From: Mariniblastus sp.
GTDB taxonomy: Bacteria > Planctomycetota > Planctomycetia > Pirellulales > Pirellulaceae
Assembly (NCBI GenBank): GCA_014237975.1
Contig: JABACA010000022.1
Location: 1-46,220, forward strand
Direction: 5' to 3'
DNA length: 46,220 nucleotides
Shown here: positions 18,289-25,463 of the stretch, piece after piece
Position numbering within the stretch: the first letter of the stretch is position 1
Layout of the letters: every line of letters starts with the position of its first letter
Notes under the pieces: model-generated
Database searches by the model: none
What the model saw: the letters and a program-made list of their open reading frames with translations, nothing else
What the model was told of the DNA's origin: nothing
Translations under genes and position numbers: made by a program

Positions 18289-19251
18289 CTAAGCACGTAT
18301 CGATGATTTGTAGCCAGGTCGAAGTAACCTTTTCAGCCAGTTACGCTTGGAATGCGACGGCACGTTCTGCACCAGCGGATCCGTGGATCCGTTCAAATGC
18401 ATGATGTTTTCAAAAGTCCAGCGATCCGCGACCTGATCGGGTTCGATATGCAGGGGATGATCCAGCTGCAAGATCTGTCGGGTCGGGATTTCAGCCAAGG
18501 GTGAATTCTCATCGATCGTATGGGTGGCACCCGGTCCAAAACCAAGATTCGAGACCAGGTTGAGATTGGGCAAAACGGTCAATCCCTGCTTCTGCCAGAT
18601 CGTGTAAGTCCAGAGAAAATCCCAAGTGTCAATTTTTCCATCAAAGAAATCCCGCAAGATCGATGTCCACCGTTCCAGCTCACAGGAGTGAGAAAACACT
18701 TGTTGCAAGACCGATGCCAATTCGGCATCATTTGCGGGTGGTGTAATATCCTGGAAGTGTTGCCATGCTTGTCGCCAACTAGCCCAGCCCCAAATATGAG
18801 GCCATTTTGAGAAATAATAGGAATGTTGGGAGTGTGGTTCTGGCAGAAAATTGTTTCCGCTGATCATCATGACCTGCGGATTGTCCCTGAAACGCGAAAG
18901 TAGTTGCTCGCAAAATCCAAAAAAAGACTGATCCGGTAGACAATCATCTTCCAGGATAATCAACTCCTCAAACTGCTCGAAGGCCCAGGTTAGCCCGGTC
19001 CCCATCCGTTTTCCACATCCCAGGTTCTGTTCGGCGAAACAGGTTCTCAGATCACATGGCCAGTCAATTCGATTGAGTATTTGACGGGTGCGAGAAACTT
19101 GTTCAGGATCCCCGGGATGGTCGAATCGTGGTCCATCGGCAATGACCAAAAGGTGACGAGGACGCTGCTTGGCAATTTCTTCAAAAACCCGCTCCGTGAC
19201 TCTTGGTCGGTTGAAAATGCAAAATGCAATAGGCGTTTGAAGTTGCAACAT
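18289..19251 (-). CDS. Glycosyltransferase, GT2/GNT-I-like
   Basis: Cytoplasmic or peripheral glycosyltransferase with a GT-A fold, 320 aa from the chosen start. The N-terminal strand is TPIAFCIFNRPRVTERVFE, the acidic metal site LEDDCLP is near residue 100, and HIWGWASWRQAW is typical of the family sometimes labelled hemolytic protein HlpA-like. An in-frame start 129 bases upstream exists, but its 43 extra residues look non-homologous and lack the beta strand that begins this family, so I use the ATG at 19251. It is the first gene of the minus-strand glycan block, divergent from the TylF-like gene across a 360-bp spacer. Confidence 0.8.
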   Translation of the reverse strand: MLQLQTPIAFCIFNRPRVTERVFEEIAKQRPRHLLVIADGPRFDHPGDPEQVSRTRQILNRIDWPCDLRTCFAEQNLGCGKRMGTGLTWAFEQFEELIILEDDCLPDQSFFGFCEQLLSRFRDNPQVMMISGNNFLPEPHSQHSYYFSKWPHIWGWASWRQAWQHFQDITPPANDAELASVLQQVFSHSCELERWTSILRDFFDGKIDTWDFLWTYTIWQKQGLTVLPNLNLVSNLGFGPGATHTIDENSPLAEIPTRQILQLDHPLHIEPDQVADRWTFENIMHLNGSTDPLVQNVPSHSKRNWLKRLLRPGYKSSIRA

Positions 19252-19611
19252 GACGAGAAACTCGCATCGTGCCGGTGCGTGGGATGATCGAGTCGAGATT
19301 AAAACACGCCGCCGCTTTGCATCCAATACGAATCTGGCGTCGAATCGGATCCCCGTTGCAATGGCTGCCTCCACGACCACTAAAACGCAACGCGTTCAGC
19401 CCGAACCAGGTTTCATTTCTCGTCAAATCCATGTGATGCAAAAAGTGATAGCAAAAAAAGCCACTTTACCCAAAGAGCCTGATTTGTTAAATCGTTATTG
19501 GTCGTAAAGTGTTTCGTGACAAACCAATCTGACTGTTTCCTGTTCATAAAGGCCATAAGCGAGACCGTGTTGTTTTTCCGTAATAAAAAATCCAAATGCC
19601 AAAAAACAGAT
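19252..19611. promoter_or_regulatory. Divergent intergenic spacer
   Basis: 360 bp between the GT2-like gene (-) and the TylF-like gene (+). It must hold promoters in both directions. It becomes A-rich toward the right (about 19440-19480 and 19580-19610). I see no convincing -35/-10 pair, inverted repeat or RNA. Reading frames run into it from both sides (to 19380 on minus and from 19498 on plus), but these are probably upstream extensions, not coding. Confidence 0.4.
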
Positions 19612-20397
19612 ATGGCAACCGACCTTCATGCGCAGCTGCCGGATGCTCCATCCGAGTTTATTGAGACCATACAGGCAGTGCAGCCCTATACAATGACATC
19701 ACCCCAGCGCGTGTTGGCGTTATGCAATGCGGTGCAATATATTCTGCAAAACCAGATTCTTGGTTCCTTTGTTGAATGTGGCGTCTGGCGTGGTGGAAGC
19801 ATGGCAGCCGTTGCCCGAACGTTAGTACAAAGTGGGGTCAGTGATCGTGATTTATGGTTGTACGATACCTTCGATGGCATGTCGGAGCCGACGGAAGTAG
19901 ATGTGGATTTTCTCGGGAAAACAGCCAGGCAGTTGCTGGAAACCGAGGATCCTCAAGACGCCAATTCAGTCTGGTGTCGTTCCCCGCTGGATGGTGTCCA
20001 AGCGATCATGGACCAAACTACCTATCCGCGTAAACGAATCAAATTTGTCGAAGGCAAGGTAGAGGAGACGCTGCTAGAGCATCTGCCTCAGCGGATTGCC
20101 TTGTTGCGGCTGGACACGGATTGGTATGAATCCACTCGATTGGAATTGGAAAAACTGGTTCCGCTGATGAGCCCCGGCGGAGTCTTGATCATTGATGATT
20201 ATGGCCATTGGCAGGGCTGCCGTCGCGCTGTGGACGAATATTTTCAAGAACATCAAATTGCGATGATGTTGAATCGAATCGACTACACGGGCCGCATCGG
20301 TATTTTTTGTCCCCTCGATAAGAAACATCAACAAGACAGCGGTGCTAACTTGAATCAGAGTAATCGTTTCGGTCAGGAGGCAATCGATGCAATCTGA
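19612..20397 (+). CDS. TylF/MycF-family O-methyltransferase
   Basis: Metal-dependent, SAM-using methyltransferase family (macrocin O-methyltransferase type) that usually methylates sugar hydroxyls. 261 aa from the ATG at 19612. Motif I is FVECGVWRGGSM (about 53-64); the metal site is LRLDTDWYESTRLELE and IIDDYGHWQGCRRA further on, both hallmarks of TylF. An open frame extends 38 residues upstream, but that part is low-complexity and not family-like. No strong ribosome site is visible. The next methyltransferase overlaps its end by 11 bp. In a surface-glycan neighbourhood, methylation of a polysaccharide sugar is the likely job; the acceptor is unknown. Confidence 0.85.
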   Translation: MATDLHAQLPDAPSEFIETIQAVQPYTMTSPQRVLALCNAVQYILQNQILGSFVECGVWRGGSMAAVARTLVQSGVSDRDLWLYDTFDGMSEPTEVDVDFLGKTARQLLETEDPQDANSVWCRSPLDGVQAIMDQTTYPRKRIKFVEGKVEETLLEHLPQRIALLRLDTDWYESTRLELEKLVPLMSPGGVLIIDDYGHWQGCRRAVDEYFQEHQIAMMLNRIDYTGRIGIFCPLDKKHQQDSGANLNQSNRFGQEAIDAI

Positions 20398-21286
20398 ACT
20401 GAGTCAAACGGTTGCCATGTCGGATACGGGTCAACCGCAGCTGCTGAACATCGGGTGTGGGAGAACTCATCATGACGAATGGATCAACCTGGACCTGGAG
20501 TCGACCGATGCCAACGTAATGGAACACGATGTCACCAAGGGAATTCCCTGTCCGTCGGAGAGCATTTCCGCGGTTTATCATTCTCATGTATTGGAACACT
20601 TGAAGCCGGAGCAAGGCATCGATTTACTGAAGGAGTGCTACCGGGTGCTCAAACCGGACGGCATTCTCAGAGTGGTTGTGCCCGATCTCGAAAGAATCGC
20701 CTACCTGTACCTGAATATCCACGAGCAAGCCTGGCAAGGTAAAATGCAGGCCCAGAAAGATTACGATTGGATCAAGCTGGAATTACTGGATCAAATGGTA
20801 CGAGAATCATCTGGAGGTCGTATGGGTCGGTATATGGCCGCTGCCGACATAACGAATTCTGATTTTGTTCGATCTCGAATCGGAGACGAATTCTGGGTTT
20901 GCCGCAGCCCGGATGGGGAAACCGATACAAAGCCGACCCGGCTAAACCGATTGAATAGCTTCACATATAATCTGAGAGAAAAACTGGTTCGTGGGTGGGC
21001 TCGGCTGCTACTGGGCGACTCGGCAGTTTCAGCGATCGACGAAGGCCTGTTTCGAAGTCGAGGTGAGATTCATCGATGGATGTACGATCGCTTTTCATTG
21101 CGGGAATTGTGCACCCAGATCGGCTTTGATACGTTCGAGGTGATGACCGCAACCACCAGTAATATCGAGAACTTTTCTGTTTTTGAACTCGATTCGGTCG
21201 GGAATACGGTTCGCAAGCCGGATTCACTTTTCATTGAATGCCGTAAAAACAAACCGGCACTTTCCACCAATCGTCGCGCATCCTGA
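20387..21286 (+). CDS. Class I SAM-dependent methyltransferase
   Basis: Methyltransferase of 299 aa. Motif I is LLNIGCGRTHHDEWINLD (about 19-36), post-I is the VMEHDVTKGIP acidic turn, and the central strand SISAVYHSHVLEHL with VLKPDGILRVVVPDLE is typical of glycan- and lipopolysaccharide-associated methyltransferases. The second half has an insert (about 145-215) not seen in minimal members, and then a region reading SNIENFSVFELD. The start is decided by a perfect AGGAGG at 20375-20380, 6 bases before the ATG and inside the end of the TylF-like gene. The two are therefore translationally coupled and probably act on one glycan. Substrate unknown. Confidence 0.85.
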   Translation: MQSELSQTVAMSDTGQPQLLNIGCGRTHHDEWINLDLESTDANVMEHDVTKGIPCPSESISAVYHSHVLEHLKPEQGIDLLKECYRVLKPDGILRVVVPDLERIAYLYLNIHEQAWQGKMQAQKDYDWIKLELLDQMVRESSGGRMGRYMAAADITNSDFVRSRIGDEFWVCRSPDGETDTKPTRLNRLNSFTYNLREKLVRGWARLLLGDSAVSAIDEGLFRSRGEIHRWMYDRFSLRELCTQIGFDTFEVMTATTSNIENFSVFELDSVGNTVRKPDSLFIECRKNKPALSTNRRAS

Positions 21287-21338
21287 TTTAGGTTAGACTG
21301 CAGGGCTTTAAGAAATCCAATTTCTAGCCTGTTGATTC

Positions 21339-22301
21339 ATGAACTCTCTTGCGTTCAAAGCGGCTCATCAAACCGAAGTGACTGATCACGGTGGTTTGGG
21401 TGAGAAAAGATATGCCTGGGAAAAAGAATTTGATTTTGAGCCTAATTTTTTTCCTGTTGACTCAGTTCGAATGCATTTCGTTGACCAGTGCAACGTAGTG
21501 GGGTCGGCTAACCCGATCTTGATGGTTCATGGAAACCCGACTTGGTCGTTTTTTTATCGTAGGCAAATACGGGAATTACGAGACCGCTATCGAACGATTG
21601 CAGTAGACCATATCGGTTGTGGTCGGAGCGATAAACCGATTGACTATCCGTATTGTCTCGAAACGCATATCAATAATTTGTGTCGATTGATCGACGAACT
21701 TGACCTTAACAATGCGGTCCTCATGGCCCATGACTGGGGCGGCGCAATTGGGCTGGGAGCTTTGTTGAGACGTCGAGAGCGGTTTAAACGCATTGTGCTG
21801 TTCAACACGGGTGCCTTTCCTCCGCCCTATGTCCCGCTGCGGATCAGAATTTGTCGCTGGCCGGCTGTGGGGAAAATGGGAGTTCAGGGTCTGAATTTGT
21901 TTGCCAAAGCGGCGGTAAAGATGGCGACGGAGCAACCCGGTGGACTTCCCATCGATACCGCCCAGGGGTTCCTGGCGCCGTATGATTCCTGGGGAAATCG
22001 CAGCGCGATCTATCATTTTGTCAAGGACATTCCCCTTTCACCACGACATCCTACTTGGCCATTGCTGCAACAGATCGAGCAGGGGCTGACGTCGCTGGGA
22101 GATTTGCCAATCCAGTTAATTTGGGGCATGCGGGACTGGTGTTTTCGTCCCCAGTGTCTGGAACGTTTTCAGCAATATTGGCCACAAGCTCGTGTCTGTA
22201 AAATTGAAACTGCCGGGCACTATGTTGTCGAAGATGCTCCGGGTCAAGTCAGGGATACCGTGAATCAGTTCCTGGATGAAACGAGGACCGGCCAGGTGTA
22301 A
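21339..22301 (+). CDS. Alpha/beta hydrolase, OleB / haloalkane dehalogenase-like
   Basis: Soluble alpha/beta-fold hydrolase, 320 aa, with an aspartate nucleophile. HGNPTWSFFYR at 64-74 is the oxyanion-hole motif; Asp132 sits in AHDWGGAIG; Asp266 is in WGMRDWCF and His294 in TAGHYVVED. This pattern is shared by class III haloalkane dehalogenases and OleB, the beta-lactone decarboxylase of bacterial long-chain olefin synthesis; HGNPTWSF.YR fits OleB well. oleA, oleC and oleD are not in the window, so the role is open. It lies 52 bp after the methyltransferase and 45 bp before the CitG-like gene, all on plus. No strong ribosome site is visible. Confidence 0.85.
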   Translation: MNSLAFKAAHQTEVTDHGGLGEKRYAWEKEFDFEPNFFPVDSVRMHFVDQCNVVGSANPILMVHGNPTWSFFYRRQIRELRDRYRTIAVDHIGCGRSDKPIDYPYCLETHINNLCRLIDELDLNNAVLMAHDWGGAIGLGALLRRRERFKRIVLFNTGAFPPPYVPLRIRICRWPAVGKMGVQGLNLFAKAAVKMATEQPGGLPIDTAQGFLAPYDSWGNRSAIYHFVKDIPLSPRHPTWPLLQQIEQGLTSLGDLPIQLIWGMRDWCFRPQCLERFQQYWPQARVCKIETAGHYVVEDAPGQVRDTVNQFLDETRTGQV

Positions 22302-22346
22302 CGTTGCAACAGTCCGTGACTTGTGAGCTAGCCAGTATTCATTCCG

Positions 22347-23219
22347 ATGCCATTACCAGATTTTATTTCTCCCGGTCGCCTCGCCAGCATCGCTTGCCTG
22401 TTGGAGGTTTGCGCCCCCAAGCCGGGGAATGTGCATCGCGGAGCTGACTTTGACGATGTTGGTTTTGAGGATTTCGTAGTCAGTGCGGAAATGTTGGGTG
22501 CCGTCATTGACGCTAATTTGACCTTGCCAGTAGGTGAAGTGATCTTGCGGGTTGTCAAAGCGACTCGGGCTCATGTAGGCACGAACACTAACCTCGGTTT
22601 GGCCCTGATGCTATGCCCGCTTGCCAGGTGTGCCACGATGGGCGATCGAATGGATGAATCGGCCATTTCCACCGTCTTGATGCAATTATCTCAACGCGAT
22701 TCGGAAGCGTTTTACAAAGCGATCCGCATCGCCAAGCCTGCCGGTATGCAGCCAGTCAATCAACTGGACGTCGATGGGCCGGCCCCATCTGACATTTTGG
22801 CCGCCATGGAATTGGCCTCGCAACGGGACTTGGTGGCTCGACAATACCGGGATAATTTCAAAAATGTATTCGTGGATGTTGTTCCGGCTCTATTGACCGG
22901 CAGGTTAAAATTTAACAGCTTGCGGGAAGCGATTGTGTTTGCCCACGTATCACTGATTTCCCGTTTTGGTGATTCACTGATTGCCAGGAAATGTGGCGAG
23001 CCAACTTCGGTTCAGGCCAAACGGCTGGCCGGACAGGCAATCGATGCATTGGAAGACGGTCCCGAATCGTATTTCAGTGCCGTGGCTGATTTGGATTTCT
23101 GGCTGCGAGCCGATGGTCACCGCCGAAATCCCGGGACGACAGCGGACCTGATTGCTGCTGGTTTGATGGTTGCTATGTTTAACGGAGATCTGGAATTTTC
23201 TTTTGGAACCGACTGCTGA
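22347..23219 (+). CDS. CitG/MdcB-like triphosphoribosyl-dephospho-CoA synthase homolog
   Basis: Protein of 290 aa in the family whose known members make the prosthetic group precursor of citrate and malonate lyases from dephospho-CoA and ATP. Motifs: LLEVCAPKPGNVHRGADFDD (19-38), VGTNTNLGLAL (78-88) and near the end RADGHRRNPGTTADLIAAG. No citrate or malonate lyase subunit is nearby. Homologs without lyase partners occur with one-carbon/H4MPT genes in methylotrophs and planctomycetes (general knowledge, not checked here). The neighbour 60 bp downstream is a pterin enzyme, which favours a cofactor role rather than citrate fermentation. Exact reaction unknown. Confidence 0.82.
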   Translation: MPLPDFISPGRLASIACLLEVCAPKPGNVHRGADFDDVGFEDFVVSAEMLGAVIDANLTLPVGEVILRVVKATRAHVGTNTNLGLALMLCPLARCATMGDRMDESAISTVLMQLSQRDSEAFYKAIRIAKPAGMQPVNQLDVDGPAPSDILAAMELASQRDLVARQYRDNFKNVFVDVVPALLTGRLKFNSLREAIVFAHVSLISRFGDSLIARKCGEPTSVQAKRLAGQAIDALEDGPESYFSAVADLDFWLRADGHRRNPGTTADLIAAGLMVAMFNGDLEFSFGTDC

Positions 23220-23279
23220 ACCGTGCAGCAACGCGACGAACACAACAGAATGAATACCGATCAAGGGAGCCAGGAAACG

Positions 23280-23780
23280 ATGTCGGAAAAATTTAGTGTC
23301 TTGCTGGAGAAAGAGCAACTGATTTTCAGTGCGGCGCACTTTATTACATTTGCCGGTAACATCTGTGAATCGATCCATGGACACAATTATCGAGTTCGAT
23401 GCGAGGTCACCGGAGAGCTGGATGAAAATGGTTATGTGGTTGATTTCATAGCGTTGCGGGACGCGCTTGAGGCGATCGTCAGGCAGCTGGATCATAAAGT
23501 GCTGTTGGCAACACAAAGTTCCCTGATCGGGGTCCAGCAACAGGGGGATGAAGTGGTCGCTACATTTGAACAGCGCCGCTGGGTCTTCCCGGAAGACAAT
23601 TGCATGTTGCTGCCCATCGCCAATACAACAGCCGAATTAATGGCCAAGTTCATCGCGGATCAATTAATGAAAGTCGGTGATCCCCGTCTAGACAATGCGA
23701 TCAAAGAAATCGCCTTGAGCGTCGATGAAAACGAAGGTCAATGGGGGACATATCGGACAGCTTGGCGATCTGGCGCTTAA
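23280..23780 (+). CDS. 6-pyruvoyl-tetrahydropterin synthase / QueD family, CExxHGH type
   Basis: Small zinc enzyme of 166 aa acting on dihydroneopterin triphosphate, the product of FolE. Zinc ligands are His20 (FSAAH), His33 and His35 (HGHNYR). The active-site motif reads Cys29-Glu30-Ser-Ile-His33-Gly-His35: both the Cys of QueD-type enzymes and the Glu of the PTPS-III type that can replace FolB in folate synthesis. LDHKVLL carries the catalytic His region. I chose the ATG at 23280 because AGGA lies 5 bases upstream; ATG at 23250 or GTG at 23223 would add 10 or 19 residues without a ribosome site. It is last in a plus-strand run and is followed by a terminator-like hairpin. Confidence 0.88.
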   Translation: MSEKFSVLLEKEQLIFSAAHFITFAGNICESIHGHNYRVRCEVTGELDENGYVVDFIALRDALEAIVRQLDHKVLLATQSSLIGVQQQGDEVVATFEQRRWVFPEDNCMLLPIANTTAELMAKFIADQLMKVGDPRLDNAIKEIALSVDENEGQWGTYRTAWRSGA

Positions 23781-23810
23781 AAACAACCGGGCGTTTTCTC
23801 CGCCCCGTTT
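23781..23810. terminator. Hairpin between convergent genes
   Basis: Inverted repeat GGGCG (23789-23793) and CGCCC (23801-23805) with a 7-base loop, flanked by AAAC and GTTT that can extend the pairing. It lies exactly between the convergent PTPS-like (+) and GT4 (-) genes, so it could end both. The T-run is short, so strength is uncertain. Confidence 0.45.
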
Positions 23811-23820
23811 CGATGATGGA

Positions 23821-25098
23821 TCAAGCGGCTCTTTGAATCGGCAGGTCGGATAGCTTCAATTGCGGATTGTGAAGCCTGATGGTTTGACCCGAAACCATTT
23901 CGGACAACTGGATCAATTGGTCCCCGTAATCAGAGAAACGGTACCTCGAGTGAACTCGTTCGAGCGAGCGGCTGCGGATACCGGCAGCAATTTCCGGCTG
24001 TGTCGCCAACATGCATAGGATGTTGGCAGTTTGGTCATAGTCGCCATAAGGCACTACGAAACCGGCTCCTCCGGCTAATGCCTCGGGCGCTCCCCCGGAT
24101 TCGGCAAACGTGATGACGGGCAGGCTGGTTGCCATTGCCTCGTGAATCACACAGGGGAACGGATCGACGCGGGATGACATCAGGAAGGCGTCAGACCCCA
24201 CGAAATAAGGCTCCACATTATTGCGACCACCGATGAAGTGAACGAAGGGCCTGGCTTTGGATTTTTCCAGGTCCAGCTGGACATAATGATAAGGGGAATG
24301 TGTCCAACGCGGACCTTCTCCTACCCATACAAAGTGAATGGGCGTGTCCGATTTGTTTTGATTAACGACTTGTTGGGCAATGTTGGTATAGTGGTCGATC
24401 CCTTTTCTTAAATCCAGGGTGCCGCAACCGAGTACGATGAAACTGTTTTCAGGTAACCCAAGTTCTTTCCGGATTTGGACGTGTGCCTGTTGTCGTGTAA
24501 AGCCTTTGCCAAATTCCGGATTCAGTAGTCCCTGCGGCAGAACGGCGATTTTGCCATCAGGTAATTGGTGGTTTAAAATGGTCGCCTGTTGTACCGCGTG
24601 GGCGGGGAAGATGATTTTTGCTGAATGCTGGAAAACCTTTTCGTAATCTTCGGCATCATAGGATGACGGTAATTCATGAACGAGCGAAATGACGGGTATG
24701 TTGCATTCGGCCAGTGCCTGGCCAATGAAACGGGATTCCATACTGTTGCAAATAGCCAGAATCGGTGAGTTGTCTTTTTCCTGTTGGACGATTTTTCGGA
24801 TTTTCCGCTGCAACTCATCGGTTTGTTTTCGCGCCAAATTCAGGCAGGTCACTTCAGAATAACGGGCGAACTCCTCGGCTAGATGCCCGCCGTTGTGGAG
24901 GACCGTTTCACATTGAATATCGCAATTCTCGTTGAAGTGTCTGAGTATGTTGAGGATGATTTTAGGCGCACCCGTCCTTGTCGCTTCATGCGAGACAAAA
25001 AGGACTCTGTTGCGTTTCGGCTGGTAGGGTTTTTTAGACTTGTTTGAGCCAGCAAAAATCCTCAGGCCGGTGCCCGCAATATGTTCAAAAACTCCCAC
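23821..25098 (-). CDS. Glycosyltransferase family 4
   Basis: Retaining GT-B glycosyltransferase, 425 aa, cytoplasmic. The N-terminal domain opens with RVLFVSHEATRTGAPKIIL (about 31-49). The C-terminal nucleotide-sugar domain shows FIVLGCGTLDLRKGIDHY, VWVGEGP and the E-x7-E-type motif PFPCVIHEAMATSLPVITF plus SGGAPEAL. Start GTG at 25098 with GGAG 8 bases upstream. It follows the second ABC exporter gene on the same strand after 365 bp. It likely adds a sugar to a lipid-linked surface glycan; donor and acceptor unknown. Confidence 0.9.
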   Translation of the reverse strand: MGVFEHIAGTGLRIFAGSNKSKKPYQPKRNRVLFVSHEATRTGAPKIILNILRHFNENCDIQCETVLHNGGHLAEEFARYSEVTCLNLARKQTDELQRKIRKIVQQEKDNSPILAICNSMESRFIGQALAECNIPVISLVHELPSSYDAEDYEKVFQHSAKIIFPAHAVQQATILNHQLPDGKIAVLPQGLLNPEFGKGFTRQQAHVQIRKELGLPENSFIVLGCGTLDLRKGIDHYTNIAQQVVNQNKSDTPIHFVWVGEGPRWTHSPYHYVQLDLEKSKARPFVHFIGGRNNVEPYFVGSDAFLMSSRVDPFPCVIHEAMATSLPVITFAESGGAPEALAGGAGFVVPYGDYDQTANILCMLATQPEIAAGIRSRSLERVHSRYRFSDYGDQLIQLSEMVSGQTIRLHNPQLKLSDLPIQRAA

Positions 25099-25463
25099 AG
25101 CGTCTGCTCCGTTGTCTTGGGGGATTCATGTTCGGTCTTAATGAGGGTTAGGGTATAAACCATCCAAATTGAATGGGTCGCGAGAATACTCCAAGCGCTC
25201 GCAACCATAACAATCCGTTTGGCAAAACCACGTCGATTTGATGGTTGTTTTTATTGAATAATTGATCAATCTTGGCAACTGCAACTTGTCTTGAGCTGGA
25301 AAGTATCAGGATGGTGCCAGCTTGGGAATAGCGGTCCAGCTTTCCGTTTGCTAGCGGATTTCTTCCAGTTTGCGGACAGAGGGAAGTGAACCAATTCAAG
25401 GCGAGAAAAACCGCAAGTCGAGTCGGAGCGTGGTTGAAAAGATGCTGCCATTGCAGCTGAAGA
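25099..25463. other. Intergenic stretch without a convincing gene
   Basis: 365 bp between the second ABC exporter and the GT4 gene (both minus). A 124-aa open frame (25148-25522) overlaps the exporter's 3' end by 59 bp, has no recognisable motif and no ribosome site, and I do not accept it. It may be a long leader of the GT4 gene or a remnant. Confidence 0.4.

Noticed and set aside
19009-19017. TTTTCCACA, a DnaA-box-like word (also near 6504)
   Set aside because: Single occurrences inside genes, not clustered.
19252-19380. 43-residue N-terminal extension of the GT2-like gene
   Set aside because: The extension is Arg-rich with no family similarity; the family fold begins at the ATG at 19251.
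21576-22016. 146-aa antisense frame in the OleB-like gene
   Set aside because: Shadow frame of a gene with intact catalytic motifs.
22974-23540. 188-aa antisense frame across the CitG-like and PTPS genes
   Set aside because: Spans two real genes on the other strand; no motif.
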